DNA of 64,000 nucleotides from SFEB01 sp964612455 (GCA_964612455.1 CAZTCB010000001.1:44313-108312); one strand, 5' to 3'; positions 16,763 to 27,302 are shown, counted from the first letter of the stretch. Translations and numbers: made by a program. The notes: generated by a model from the letters alone, not told the origin.

Positions 16763-17669
16763 TAAAAAAATCCCTCATAATAGCATTTGCCGTGTTTTGC
16801 GGATTAATTAAATCTATCTCAATCCATTTTGCATTTTTAAAACGCTTAAAATATGATATTTGTCTTTTTGCATAGTTTCTTGTGTTTTGCTTAATTGCGG
16901 CGATTGCTTCGGATAAAGAGTATTCATTGGCAAGGTATTTTGCAATTTCTTTGTAGCCTATAGCGTTAAAACATTGACAGTTGTTGTCATAACGTTTTAA
17001 TAATTCTTCAACCTCTGCTACCAATCCTCTTTCTATCATTAAATCTACGCGTTTGTTTATGCGGTCATATAAAATATTTCTATCCAATTGCAATACGTAA
17101 ATCTGATTATTGAATTTCGGTTGCGTAGATAGATTATACTCGGACTTTTTTTTGCCGGTACTATAAAATATTTCCAACGCTCTATTCACCCGAACTGCGT
17201 TGTTAGGATGAATATTTTTCGCGGATTCCGGATCTATTTGCCGTAATAACTCGTAAAGGTATTCTATACCTTTTTCCTGCTGAAGTTTTTTTAATCCGTA
17301 TCGTATTTCTTCTTTGTTATTGTCGACATAAGTTAACGGAAATAGGAGCGCATCAAAATAAAATCCCGTTCCTCCAACAACAATCGGTATTTTATCCACA
17401 TCAAACGCATCTTGGACGCATCTTGATGCTTTGAGTCCGTAATCAAAACTACTAAATTGCTGATTCGGTTTAACTATGTCTATCATCAATTGATGCATGC
17501 CATCCATTTCTTGCAAATCCGACTTCGCGGTACCGATATTTAATCCTTCGTATATTTGCATCGAATCGGCAGAAATAATCTGACCGTTAGTTTCTTTTGC
17601 AAGAATTTTAGCTATTTCCGTTTTTCCTACTGCAGTTGGACCTGCAATTCCTAATATTTTTTTTGACAT
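16755..17669 (-). CDS. miaA: tRNA dimethylallyltransferase MiaA
   Basis: 304 residues. MiaA transfers a dimethylallyl group to A37 of tRNAs that read UNN codons. The P-loop is GPTAVGKT near the N-terminus. Further family marks are ISADSMQIYEGLNIGTAK, VGGTGFYFDAL and the C-terminal KQNTRNYAKRQISYFKR. The product is the substrate of MiaB, encoded at the head of the same operon. It lies 54 bp after mutL and overlaps ynbB by 8 bp. Confidence 0.96.
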   Translation of the reverse strand: MSKKILGIAGPTAVGKTEIAKILAKETNGQIISADSMQIYEGLNIGTAKSDLQEMDGMHQLMIDIVKPNQQFSSFDYGLKASRCVQDAFDVDKIPIVVGGTGFYFDALLFPLTYVDNNKEEIRYGLKKLQQEKGIEYLYELLRQIDPESAKNIHPNNAVRVNRALEIFYSTGKKKSEYNLSTQPKFNNQIYVLQLDRNILYDRINKRVDLMIERGLVAEVEELLKRYDNNCQCFNAIGYKEIAKYLANEYSLSEAIAAIKQNTRNYAKRQISYFKRFKNAKWIEIDLINPQNTANAIMRDFFNE

Positions 17670-17723
17670 AAATATCCACCAATACTCTATTACAAAAATA
17701 GTATAATCTATTTACTGGATATT

Positions 17724-19730
17724 TTATAATATTCGTTTAAATATTCGGTCAAAAGCAACCTTCTTTATTGCGATAGCTATCGGTCTACCATGCGGGCACT
17801 TAAGATTGTGGTTTTCGTCAAGTCGTTTTAAGATATACTTTATATCTATCTCGCTTATTAGCATACCTCCACGTATTGCGGATTTGCAGGCTTTATTTGC
17901 GAGATAATTCTTATTAATATTCCTTATATCGAAATTAGTTTGATTTTCTTCAAATAAACTATTGAAAAAATATCCCAAATCGATTTTCGGGAAATAATGA
18001 GGTATCGCAGTTATGGTTAAAATATCTTTCTCGGTAATTGTATAATCAAAACCATAAGCATGCATCCTCGGCCTTACCGTCTCTAAAAACTCTATTTGCT
18101 CGGGAGTAAGAGAAAACTCGACCGGAAACATCAATGTCTGTTGGTGTACAGGGCCCGAATCGATATCTGCCATATATTTATCATACAGTATTCTCTCATG
18201 CGCGGCATGCTGATCGATAAGCAATACGGCTGACTTTTTTCTATTTTGTGCCACGATATAGTTATCAAACAACACTCCGATTATTTTACTCGAGCTAAAC
18301 GTTGTATCACTGCCATCGATGTCAAATACCTGTATTTCCGCCAACTCTTTTGCCGCCAGATTTCGCGGTAAACCGTCGACGATATGAAAATCAGGCGTAT
18401 TTGAGCTTGCGTGTTCATTATCGGAAAAATTGTTTTCCATTGTTTGATAATAAAAATTATCTTCTATTTTTTCCTTTTCTTTAAAAAGTTCTGAATAGTC
18501 GGGTCTGAGTTGATAATCGGCAACCGGTCTGAAAGCACTCAATATTTCTTGTGATTCACGCTGGCTCATTCTCATTTGAGAAGGATTGTCGAAATTAACG
18601 TCGCCAATGTAATGTTCTTCCTGCTCAACCTGCTGCGGCGGGTTCATGGGATAATTCGCTTCAATATATAGGTCTGTCACCATTTTGGACATATCCGTTA
18701 TGCCGTTTTGGTCGATAACTATCTTTGATGCCGCTTCATAGCGTTCTTTTTCAAAATGTTTTTTTATCGGAGCATTTACTGCACGAAATACGTCTTGTTT
18801 ATTGTTGTATTTTACCTCCATCTTTGCCGGGTGTACGTTAACGTCAATTCTATCCGAGGGTATATCTATGTTTATTATAAAAAACGGATATTCTCTCGTC
18901 ATCAACAAACCGTCAAAAGCTCTTTTTACCGCAATAGCAACGGTTTCATCTTTGACGCATCTACCATTAATAATTATAGTTTGATAACTCGTATTATATC
19001 TGATGTTGTTGGTTTCGCCTACCAGTCCGCCGACGATTACGTCGTTGTACATATTATCTATGGGAAAACATTTTTCAAAACAATCTCTGCCGTAGACTGC
19101 AACAACGGCTTCTTCCAACCCGCCTCCGTCCGTAATAAACACGGTATTATTGTCTACGTAATATCTGAATGCAACATACGGATTTGCAAGAATCAAACGA
19201 GCAACGGTACTTGTAACATCTGCAAGTTCTGCACTCGGGCGTTTTAAAAAGCGCGCTTTATTGGGTGCGTTGCCAAACAAATTTCTTACTTCTATTTTTG
19301 TACCCGATTTGCCGCTTGCGCAATATTCCATCGATTCTTGCTCGCCGTAAAAATACGAAACCATCGTGCCGACATCTTCGTCTTCGGTTTTAGTCCAAAT
19401 ATTAACTCTGCTTACCGCAGCTATTGCAGCTAATGCTTCTCCGCGGAAACCCATTGTTTTTATTTCCGATATATCCTCTACGCATGAAATTTTACTCGTT
19501 GTATGCGGTTTAAAAGCGGTTTTTATTTCATTGTGTGCGATACCGCACCCGTTATCGACAACGACCATGGATTCAAATCCGTAATCGTTAACGTAAACGG
19601 TTATGCTACTTGAGCCTGCATCCAAACTATTTTCTACTAACTCCTTTATAACGGAGGCCGGATTGCTGATTACTTGTCCGGATGCAATTACGTTTTGAAC
19701 AATTTTAGGTAAAACTTTAATTTTGGCCAT
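17724..19730 (-). CDS. mutL: DNA mismatch repair protein MutL
   Basis: 668 residues from the ATG at 19730, which has AGGAGG 6 nt upstream; a further in-frame ATG at 19745 lies before that RBS and is less likely. The GHKL ATPase motifs are KELVENSLDAGS, VVDNGCGI and GFRGEALAAI. The C-terminal dimerisation/endonuclease domain carries DQHAAHERILYDKY; the second acidic position is Asp where Glu is usual in DQHA(X)2E(X)4E. It also has ACKSAIRGG and KCPHGRPIA. It is therefore an endonuclease-type MutL, as expected for a bacterium without MutH. The start lies 1 bp beyond the mutS stop. Confidence 0.96.
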   Translation of the reverse strand: MAKIKVLPKIVQNVIASGQVISNPASVIKELVENSLDAGSSSITVYVNDYGFESMVVVDNGCGIAHNEIKTAFKPHTTSKISCVEDISEIKTMGFRGEALAAIAAVSRVNIWTKTEDEDVGTMVSYFYGEQESMEYCASGKSGTKIEVRNLFGNAPNKARFLKRPSAELADVTSTVARLILANPYVAFRYYVDNNTVFITDGGGLEEAVVAVYGRDCFEKCFPIDNMYNDVIVGGLVGETNNIRYNTSYQTIIINGRCVKDETVAIAVKRAFDGLLMTREYPFFIINIDIPSDRIDVNVHPAKMEVKYNNKQDVFRAVNAPIKKHFEKERYEAASKIVIDQNGITDMSKMVTDLYIEANYPMNPPQQVEQEEHYIGDVNFDNPSQMRMSQRESQEILSAFRPVADYQLRPDYSELFKEKEKIEDNFYYQTMENNFSDNEHASSNTPDFHIVDGLPRNLAAKELAEIQVFDIDGSDTTFSSSKIIGVLFDNYIVAQNRKKSAVLLIDQHAAHERILYDKYMADIDSGPVHQQTLMFPVEFSLTPEQIEFLETVRPRMHAYGFDYTITEKDILTITAIPHYFPKIDLGYFFNSLFEENQTNFDIRNINKNYLANKACKSAIRGGMLISEIDIKYILKRLDENHNLKCPHGRPIAIAIKKVAFDRIFKRIL

Positions 19731-19731
19731 T

Positions 19732-22401
19732 TTAATCCTCCTCATGTGTGACTTCGCAAAGGTTATTTAATATATCAAAAGCAACCATCGGCGAAATGGT
19801 ATTGATATTAAGATTTTTAATCTGATAAAATATCTCGAGAGCTTTTTTAGATATCCTTGTTTGTCTTTCTTGTATTGAAAGATCCTCTTCGTCAAAGACT
19901 CTTTTGTTAATATCTGTTTTTTCTATTTTACCGAGAATACTTTTAGCGCGTTGGGTAACTTCTTCCGGCATGCCGGCAAGCTGAGCAACTTCTATTCCGA
20001 AACTGCGATTTGCTCCTCCTGGAACTATTTTGTGTAAAAACACAATGTTTCCGTTTATTTCTTTTATTGAAATTTTAAAATTTACAACGCCCTCGAGTCT
20101 GCCTTCCAATTCCGTAAGCTCATGATAATGCGTCGCAAACAACGTCTTTGCTTTGATGTATTGGCTTATGTATTCCATTATAGCCCAAGCTATACTGAGT
20201 CCGTCAAACGTTGCAGTCCCCCTGCCTACTTCATCCAACACAATCAAACTTTTTTCGGTGGCGTTGTTTAAAATGTACGTCACTTCTGCCATTTCCACCA
20301 TAAAAGTACTATGGTTGGACGTTATGTCATCGCTTGCGCCTATTCGCGTAAATATTTTATCGGTTATCGGTACCAATGCCGAAGACGCAGGCACAAACGA
20401 ACCGATGTGAGCCATAAAGACGATTAAAGCCACTTGGCGCATGTACGTACTTTTGCCTGCCATGTTAGGACCTGTTAATATCATTGTCCGATGTTTCTCT
20501 GTATCGAGATTAATATCGTTGGCAATAAACTCTTCTCTCTTTAAAAATTTTTCAACCAGCGGATGCCTACCGTCTTTTATCACGAGCCGATTATCGTTAG
20601 TGTTTATCTGAGGTTTGCAATAATTATTGAGTAGAGCCACTTTTGCCAAACTAAGTAATGCGTCTAAAATTGCTACCGCATCGGACGTTTGTTGCATTTG
20701 CGGTATATAACGCTTGACGAACTCGCAAAGCTCACCGTATATTTTAGCCTCAAGCGTAATCGCCGAGTCCTTGGCGGTCAATATTTTTTCTTCCAATTCA
20801 CTCAGCTCGTTTGTTATAAAACGCTCGCCGTTAGTCAGCGATTGTTTGCGAATATAATTACTCGGTATAAAGTTTTTAAAAGAATTACTAACCTCAAAGT
20901 AGTAACCGAAAACACGATTGTAGCCGATTTTTAGAGACTTAATCCCGGTCTGCTCTATTTCTTTATCTTTAAGTTTGTTGAGATACTCGGTTGAATTCTT
21001 TGAAATTTTTAAAAGCTCTTTGAGCTCGGTATTGCTATTTTCATCGATATAACCGCCTTCTTTTGTGGTAGCGGGACAATTGATATGTCTGATTGTCGAT
21101 GTGATTTTTGCAACAAGCTCATTAAATACTACTATGTTAGACGTAATAATATTTAATAACTTGCTTTTTGATTTTTCAAGTGCGCTTTTAATCTTTGGCA
21201 TTTGAGCTAAACTACTTTCAAGTGCCAAAAAATCACGAGGCATTATCGTGCCGTAAACCAATTTAGTACAAAGCCTTTCAATATCCGCTACGTTATCAAG
21301 AAACTCAATCAGAGTCTCGCGCATAATGAAGTCCTTATAAATCTCCTCAACTGCATCGAGTCGCTGTTTAATCGCTGACGAACTTTGCAGAGGTCTTGCA
21401 ATCCACGCATGTAATTTACGTCCGCCCATTGCGGTTTTTGTCTTGTCTAACAACCACAATATGCTACCATATTTACTATTGTCTGCCGTATTGGCAAATA
21501 ATTCGAGATTTTTACGTGCGCCTGCATCAACTGACATATATTCGCCTTTGTTGATAATTTTAATGTTTTTAAGATGAGGCAAACTACGTTTTTGTGTTTC
21601 TTTGAGATACTCTATTATAGCCCCGCAAGCCGCCGTCGCATTAGGCATTTTATCTAATCCGAAACCACGCAACGAAGATATATCATACTGATTGCGTATG
21701 GTTTTTTGGGCATTAACAACGTCGAAAGCCCAATCATAGTACAGACTCATTTTCATGAGCTGGCGATTGATTATAGGCTTCAACACGGTGTTTAGTTTCA
21801 AGCCGTCGTTATTGCTTATTATTTCACTGGGAGAAAAGGCTAACAACAACTCTTCGATATCGTTAACTTCTTTAGATTCGTAAGCATTAAATTCGCCCGT
21901 AGTGATATCGCAAAAAGCTATTCCAATGTATTCGCTGATTTTATTCTTAAAAAAAGCGGCAAGATAGTTGTTTTTATCGGCTGCCAAAACGTCGCTTTCT
22001 ATGGCGGTACCCGCGGTAACCACGCGAACGACGTTTCTTAACATTATGTTTGTTTTGTTTCCTGCCTTTTTCTCTGCTTCTTTTTCTTCTGCCGTCATTT
22101 CGCGTTGTTCACAGATAGCAACTTTTTTGCCCGCATTTACGAGCTTTGAAATATATGCGTCGACAGCATGAAAAGGAACACCGCACATTGGAGCGCGCTC
22201 TTCGCCGACGCCGCATTTTTTACCCGTCAGCGTAATATCGAGTATCTTGCTTGCTTCTATCGCATCGTCAAAAAACATTTCATAAAAATCCCCCAGACGA
22301 TACATTAATATACAATCGGGATATTTTTCTTTAGTGTCAAGATATTTACTCATCATTGGCGAGTATGAATCTTTACTGATTTTTTTTATTTCCGTTGACA
22401 T
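19732..22401 (-). CDS. mutS: DNA mismatch repair protein MutS
   Basis: 889 residues. MutS binds mispaired bases and recruits MutL. Domain order: mismatch-binding domain I with the conserved LYRLGDFYEMFFDDA-type segment (about residues 29-43, containing the Phe-x-Glu), connector, lever/clamp, and ABC ATPase with Walker A GPNMAGKSTYMRQ. The ATPase signature helix is followed by VLDEVGRGTATFDGLSIAWA. The RBS GGGAG is 7 nt before the ATG. It is coupled to mutL. Confidence 0.97.
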   Translation of the reverse strand: MSTEIKKISKDSYSPMMSKYLDTKEKYPDCILMYRLGDFYEMFFDDAIEASKILDITLTGKKCGVGEERAPMCGVPFHAVDAYISKLVNAGKKVAICEQREMTAEEKEAEKKAGNKTNIMLRNVVRVVTAGTAIESDVLAADKNNYLAAFFKNKISEYIGIAFCDITTGEFNAYESKEVNDIEELLLAFSPSEIISNNDGLKLNTVLKPIINRQLMKMSLYYDWAFDVVNAQKTIRNQYDISSLRGFGLDKMPNATAACGAIIEYLKETQKRSLPHLKNIKIINKGEYMSVDAGARKNLELFANTADNSKYGSILWLLDKTKTAMGGRKLHAWIARPLQSSSAIKQRLDAVEEIYKDFIMRETLIEFLDNVADIERLCTKLVYGTIMPRDFLALESSLAQMPKIKSALEKSKSKLLNIITSNIVVFNELVAKITSTIRHINCPATTKEGGYIDENSNTELKELLKISKNSTEYLNKLKDKEIEQTGIKSLKIGYNRVFGYYFEVSNSFKNFIPSNYIRKQSLTNGERFITNELSELEEKILTAKDSAITLEAKIYGELCEFVKRYIPQMQQTSDAVAILDALLSLAKVALLNNYCKPQINTNDNRLVIKDGRHPLVEKFLKREEFIANDINLDTEKHRTMILTGPNMAGKSTYMRQVALIVFMAHIGSFVPASSALVPITDKIFTRIGASDDITSNHSTFMVEMAEVTYILNNATEKSLIVLDEVGRGTATFDGLSIAWAIMEYISQYIKAKTLFATHYHELTELEGRLEGVVNFKISIKEINGNIVFLHKIVPGGANRSFGIEVAQLAGMPEEVTQRAKSILGKIEKTDINKRVFDEEDLSIQERQTRISKKALEIFYQIKNLNINTISPMVAFDILNNLCEVTHEED

Positions 22402-22419
22402 TTGTTTTCTCCCAAAAAA

Positions 22420-23736
22420 CTATACTATGTCTCCCCAAAGCGTAGCAGATTTACTCGTCTTAATTTTTACGCTTACGATTTCGCCGGTCAGGTCGACGTC
22501 GCTTTTAAAATTTACCAATCTGCCGTCATCCGTGCGCCCGCAGTAGGTACCATCAGAGTACTTAGAATTTTTTCCCTCAACGATGATTTCAAAAACTTTC
22601 CCCTCATGTTCTTTGCTTATCTCTTTTACGATTACGTTTTGAGTAGCTATAAGCCGCTTTATTCTATCTTTCTTTACCGATTGGGGTACTTGATTTGGCA
22701 TATCGTATCCGGGAGTGCCTTTTCGGCGCGAGTAAATAAATGTAAATATCCCGCTAAATCGTACCTGTTTGACGAGATCGAGCGTTTCTAAAAAGTCTTC
22801 CTCCGTTTCACCGGCGAAACCGACCATTATGTCCGTAGTCAATCCGACGTCAGGGATTTTTGCCCTTATCTTATTAACAAGACCAAGATAATGCTCCTTA
22901 TCGTAATGACGGTTCATCGCTTTGAGCATGTGGTTACTTCCGCTTTGTATCGGCAAATGAATAGTATGACAGATTTTAGGATTTGACGCTATCGCATCTA
23001 TGACGTCATCCGTAAAGTCTCGCGGATGACTGGTCATAAATCTAAGTTTGTACTCACCCTCTATTTTGCCGAGCTCGTTGAGTAACTTAGCAAAGCTCGA
23101 ACCGTCGTTGAGGTCTTTACCGTAGCTATTTACGTTTTGTCCAAGTAAAGTAATTTCTTTGTATCCTTCCTTAACAAGTTGCTTTACTTCGGCAATAATC
23201 GTTTCTTGGCATCTGCTACGTTCTCTACCGCGTACATAAGGAACGATGCAATACGTACAAAAATTGTTGCAACCGTAAATAATATTTACCCAAGCATTAG
23301 TACCACTTGTGCGATAAACGGGAATATTTTCGTTTATACCAAACTCATTAATGTCTATCAATGTTTGATTGCGCCGAGAACTTTTTACGACTGAAATTTG
23401 ACTTTCTAACAAATTTAGATTTGAAGTGCCCAAAATAATATCGATAAACGGAAACCGTTTTTTTAAATTTTCCGCAACGTTTTTTTGTTGACTCATACAA
23501 CCGCACACTACGACGATAAGCTCCGGATTGCGTTCTTTATGTTTTTTTATCTCGCCGATATGACCGTTTATTTTTGCTTCTGCCGTCTCGCGAATACAAC
23601 ATGTATTAAAAACGACGATATCTGCAGTTGTTTCTTCTTTTGTTTCGGTATAGCCGAGTTTTTCCAAAATCCCTGCTATTTTTTCAGACTCATGAATATT
23701 CATCTGGCAACCGTACGTTTTAATTAAATAATGCAT
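22420..23736 (-). CDS. miaB: tRNA-2-methylthio-N6-dimethylallyladenosine synthase MiaB
   Basis: 438 residues from the ATG at 23736, preceded by GGAGAGG; a GTG 12 bp further upstream overlaps that RBS. It is a radical-SAM methylthiotransferase acting on i6A37 of tRNA. The N-terminal domain has KTYGCQMNIHESE (first cluster Cys). The radical-SAM motif is CNNFCTYC followed by VPYVRGRERSR, typical of MiaB and not RimO, and a TRAM domain is at the C-terminus. It heads an operon whose fourth gene, miaA, makes its substrate modification. Confidence 0.96.
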   Translation of the reverse strand: MHYLIKTYGCQMNIHESEKIAGILEKLGYTETKEETTADIVVFNTCCIRETAEAKINGHIGEIKKHKERNPELIVVVCGCMSQQKNVAENLKKRFPFIDIILGTSNLNLLESQISVVKSSRRNQTLIDINEFGINENIPVYRTSGTNAWVNIIYGCNNFCTYCIVPYVRGRERSRCQETIIAEVKQLVKEGYKEITLLGQNVNSYGKDLNDGSSFAKLLNELGKIEGEYKLRFMTSHPRDFTDDVIDAIASNPKICHTIHLPIQSGSNHMLKAMNRHYDKEHYLGLVNKIRAKIPDVGLTTDIMVGFAGETEEDFLETLDLVKQVRFSGIFTFIYSRRKGTPGYDMPNQVPQSVKKDRIKRLIATQNVIVKEISKEHEGKVFEIIVEGKNSKYSDGTYCGRTDDGRLVNFKSDVDLTGEIVSVKIKTSKSATLWGDIV

Positions 23737-23761
23737 AAACCTCTCCACATTCGTGATTTAC

Positions 23762-23790
23762 ATTATACAATTTTTTTAAAAAAAATTCAA
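23762..23790 (-). promoter_or_regulatory. promoter of the miaB-mutS-mutL-miaA-ynbB operon
   Basis: On the - strand, TTGAAT (23790-23785), 17 bp of pure T/A tract ending TTG, and TATAAT (23767-23762). It lies 25 bp before the miaB ATG. Confidence 0.75.
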
Positions 23791-23836
23791 CCTTATTTTC
23801 AATAAAAATATATAAAACTACAAATAATAATATTGT

Positions 23837-26149
23837 ATGATGACGAAAAAACGAGCCACGGCAAAAATACCACTACTGATTGTTATTTCACTCTTGGGTA
23901 TATCTGCGCTAATTTGCGCTGTTTTTTATTTGTCGGTTATTTTATCCGCAGATTACGTAAAATTTGATGCCAAAAAAATGCCAAGTATCGAAAAGATTAA
24001 TTCTTTAACTATTCTTAGTGACTCAAACGATATATTAAGTACCGACTTTTTAAACGGGCTTGACATAGACGCCCTTTCTCAGGATACGATAAACGCTATT
24101 TTAGTTACGGAAGATAAGCGTTTTTTTAGTCACAACGGTTTTGATTTAAGACGAATGGCAGGAGCAGCCTTTCAAAATTTGAAATACGGTAAATTTAAAG
24201 AAGGCGCGTCGACACTAACGCAACAGCTTGCAAAAAACGTTTTTTTAAGCTCTGAAAAAAGTTTGAAACGAAAAATAAACGAATTGAATCTTGCAATCCG
24301 GATAGAAAAACACTATACAAAAAATGAAATTTTAACAATGTACTTAAATTCCGTATATTTCGGTAGCGGTGCATACGGAATAACTCAAGCCTCTAAAAAG
24401 TTTTTTGGCAAAACTCCATACGAACTTACCGTTGCCGAGTCAGCCGCATTAGCAGGATTACTAAAGTCGCCAACAAATTATTCACCCTTTTTTAATTATG
24501 AATGTTTTTTAAAAAGAAAAGATTTAGTATTGTTGTTGATGTATGAAAATGACGTTATCACCAAAGAAAAGTACTTGAATGCGAAAAACGAACAACTAAC
24601 AATCGGCAAACAAAACGAAAGCTTGTCTGCAGATAAAAACTATATAACAAAAGTAATATCTGACGCTTTAGACATTCTGAACGTTTCTTATCAAGACTTT
24701 ATTAAACTTGATTGTACGATAAAAACCTTTTACTGTTCTTCTGCAAAACAAGCTTTGGATGAGGCAATGGCAAGCAATGTTACTACGACACTCACAGACA
24801 AAATAGCAACTAAGACGGCTATCGTTATTGATAACAAAACACGTGGAGTAAAAGCTTTTTACGGTAAATCGGATCAGGTTTTTAATAAAAAAATACATCC
24901 TGCCAGTACGTTAAAACCACTGGCGGTATATTCCCCTGCTTTGGAAATGGGTTATATCTCACCGATAACTCCTGTTTTGGATGAAAAAACAATTTTTGCC
25001 GCTAATTTTTCTCCGTCTAACTATAAAGATATTTATTACGGTTGGACAACCGTACGCGAAAGCGTTAAAAATAGTCTTAATATCCCTGCGGTAAAAACAG
25101 CTGCCTTGGTTGGCATTGAAAACTGCGTAGATTATTTAAACAAAAACGGTTTTTCTATTGACAGTCATCGTTCAGATCTTGCTCTTGCGTTAGGAAAAAT
25201 TAACGGAGAATGTTCATTGGCAAAATTAGCGAACGGATATTGTACCCTTGCGAATCAAGGCAATTTTTGTGACTTTTCGTTAATTAAAAGCATACAAATA
25301 AACGGCAAAACCATATATAATTTTAATCCGACAAAATCACGCGTTTTCAGCGAACAAACGGCATTTTTAATGACAGACATGCTTTGCGGCGTAACGGAAA
25401 GCGGCACCGCAAAAAAAATGTCTAGTATTAAGTTTGACGTCGCAGGCAAGACAGGCACAAACGGTGTCAAAAACGGCAATAATTCAAACGCGTTATTTTG
25501 CGGATATACGACGCAAGACACTTTTGCGTTCAATATATCCGGTCCTGATGAAACTTACGAACTTTCAAACAAGGTGGTCGGAGGAAAGCAACCTACTGAA
25601 TTGGCTAAAGTATTTTTAAACGAATATTATGTAAATAAACCGCCTCTTGCGTTTACCGTTCCGCAAAAAATCAAGTTACTAAAGGTGGACAAGAATGCCC
25701 TTAAAACACAACAAAAGGTTTATCTGTCAAGCGAAGAAAACGACTGTGAATTTGTAGAAGATTATTTTAACGAAGATTATGCCCCAAAAACGCGTGCTGA
25801 ACATTCTCGAAAATTAGGTACAGACCATCACAAAACACCGTTAACGCTTGATGTTTCTGTTTCCGAAAATATGGTTTTTCTTTCGTCATCGGATATAAAC
25901 GCGGCTATATACTTAGAACAACCAAATGGAAGTGGAAAATTTATAGCTATAGGTTCAGGGATATATTTTGTCAACGATACAACGAACGAATATACCTTTT
26001 TTGCTGAAAACGATGAAACAAAATCAATACCGATTAAAATAATAATTAAAGACAAGCAACAAAACCGAAAAAGCTCAAATGAAAACCGCCAAAATCACAG
26101 AAACAATAAAATTTCTGACTTTTGGCGGAAAATTATGAATATTGATTAA
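23837..26149 (+). CDS. class A penicillin-binding protein (PBP1-type)
   Basis: 770 residues (769 if the second ATG at 23840 is used). It is a bifunctional peptidoglycan polymerase. Order: N-terminal membrane anchor (about residues 12-34); GT51 glycosyltransferase with TEDKRFFSHNGFD, GASTLTQQLAKN and EILTMYLNSVYFGSGAYGI; transpeptidase with active-site Ser in PASTLKPL, SxN-like SVKNSLN and KTG in VAGKTGTNG; then a C-terminal tail rich in Lys/Asn. No Shine-Dalgarno sequence is visible. It is the only + strand gene between 15.5 and 61 kb. Its stop codon lies 1 bp from the thiI stop (convergent), and its last codons contain a terminator for the opposite strand. Confidence 0.94.
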   Translation: MMTKKRATAKIPLLIVISLLGISALICAVFYLSVILSADYVKFDAKKMPSIEKINSLTILSDSNDILSTDFLNGLDIDALSQDTINAILVTEDKRFFSHNGFDLRRMAGAAFQNLKYGKFKEGASTLTQQLAKNVFLSSEKSLKRKINELNLAIRIEKHYTKNEILTMYLNSVYFGSGAYGITQASKKFFGKTPYELTVAESAALAGLLKSPTNYSPFFNYECFLKRKDLVLLLMYENDVITKEKYLNAKNEQLTIGKQNESLSADKNYITKVISDALDILNVSYQDFIKLDCTIKTFYCSSAKQALDEAMASNVTTTLTDKIATKTAIVIDNKTRGVKAFYGKSDQVFNKKIHPASTLKPLAVYSPALEMGYISPITPVLDEKTIFAANFSPSNYKDIYYGWTTVRESVKNSLNIPAVKTAALVGIENCVDYLNKNGFSIDSHRSDLALALGKINGECSLAKLANGYCTLANQGNFCDFSLIKSIQINGKTIYNFNPTKSRVFSEQTAFLMTDMLCGVTESGTAKKMSSIKFDVAGKTGTNGVKNGNNSNALFCGYTTQDTFAFNISGPDETYELSNKVVGGKQPTELAKVFLNEYYVNKPPLAFTVPQKIKLLKVDKNALKTQQKVYLSSEENDCEFVEDYFNEDYAPKTRAEHSRKLGTDHHKTPLTLDVSVSENMVFLSSSDINAAIYLEQPNGSGKFIAIGSGIYFVNDTTNEYTFFAENDETKSIPIKIIIKDKQQNRKSSNENRQNHRNNKISDFWRKIMNID
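26082..26128 (-). terminator. terminator of the pheS-thiI operon embedded in the PBP coding end
   Basis: Outer arms CCGCCAAAA and TTTTGGCGG (26086-26094 with 26120-26128) and inner arms CAGAAA/TTTCTG form a long stem. On the - strand it is followed by TTTTCATTT. It lies downstream of thiI but within the last codons of the convergent PBP gene. Confidence 0.7.
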
Positions 26150-26150
26150 T

Positions 26151-27302
26151 TTATAGACAATACGTTTCTACGCTTTTAAGTGCGTTTTCGACCAGCGTGT
26201 CAACGTCAAGAGCTTTTTCGGCGCGTTCTACAACCTCTATCTTAGGCTTTGTCGCGGGGTTTTTGGGTAAAAATATAGTACAGCAATCTTCATACGGTAA
26301 TATTGAAGTTTCAAATGTATTAATTTTTCTCGCTATTTCTATAATTTCATCTTTATCAAACCCTATCAAAGGTCTAAGCACGGGGTACTCCGCAACGGAG
26401 TTTGTCGACGCGATACTCTCCATTGTCTGACTTGCTACTTGTCCTAAACTTTCTCCCGTGATAACGGCTTTACAATTGTGAATATCACACATTCTATTGG
26501 CAATGCGCATCATAAATCTCCGCATTATCGTTATCATTAGATTTTCAGGACACTTTTCATGGATTTGCGTCTGAATTTCCGTAAAAGAAACCACGTCAAC
26601 AGTTAAACTTAAGCAATACTTTTTTAACAGTTTAGCCAAAGTCAATACCTTTTGTTTAGCATTTTCACTCGTATAAGGATAACTTGCAAAATGTAATGCC
26701 CGCAACGACATCCCTCGTTTTGCCATCATAAAACATGCCACCGGACTGTCTATACCGCCCGACAACATTAACAATCCTTTACCGCTTACGCCCACAGGCA
26801 TACCGTTAACTGCTTTTATAATCGAGGAAAACACCAAAGTTTTTCCGTTTTCGCGTACATCTACGTACAATTCAGTTTCCGGATTGTGCAAATCGACGGA
26901 AAGCTCTTTAAACTCCGATAATAGACGATAACCGATTTCTGACGAAATTTCGTAACTATTCATGCTAAAACGTTTATCCGCTCGCTTAGTATTTACTTTA
27001 AAGGTTCCGCTTTTCTTTGAGAGTTTTTTACAAGCGTCGGCAATTTCGTCAATATCCGTATTAACCTCGTAAGCTAAACTAAATGAATGCACTCCAAAGA
27101 TACAACCAATCCTATCAAGCAACCACTGAGTTTCGTCTTCATTAAAATCGCTTATTATATAACGCGCACTATACTTTGTAAAAGTATATTTTTTCCCCTC
27201 TAAAGCCTTGTTTATATTATTTATAAGCATATTTTCAAAAAAGCCTCTATTGGCACCTTTTAAAAATATTTCTCCATATCTAATTAAGATAACTTTTTTC
27301 AT
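26151..27302 (-). CDS. thiI: tRNA 4-thiouridine sulfurtransferase ThiI
   Basis: 383 residues, the short form without a C-terminal rhodanese domain. It adenylates and thiolates U8 of tRNA and can also supply sulfur for thiamine synthesis. Features: an N-terminal ferredoxin-like domain with ILIRYGEIFLKGANRGFFE, a THUMP domain, and the PP-loop LSGGIDSPVACFMMAKRG. The cysteine desulfurase gene lies immediately upstream, with its stop overlapping this ATG by one base (TAATG). This suggests a dedicated sulfur-donor pair. Confidence 0.95.
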   Translation of the reverse strand: MKKVILIRYGEIFLKGANRGFFENMLINNINKALEGKKYTFTKYSARYIISDFNEDETQWLLDRIGCIFGVHSFSLAYEVNTDIDEIADACKKLSKKSGTFKVNTKRADKRFSMNSYEISSEIGYRLLSEFKELSVDLHNPETELYVDVRENGKTLVFSSIIKAVNGMPVGVSGKGLLMLSGGIDSPVACFMMAKRGMSLRALHFASYPYTSENAKQKVLTLAKLLKKYCLSLTVDVVSFTEIQTQIHEKCPENLMITIMRRFMMRIANRMCDIHNCKAVITGESLGQVASQTMESIASTNSVAEYPVLRPLIGFDKDEIIEIARKINTFETSILPYEDCCTIFLPKNPATKPKIEVVERAEKALDVDTLVENALKSVETYCL

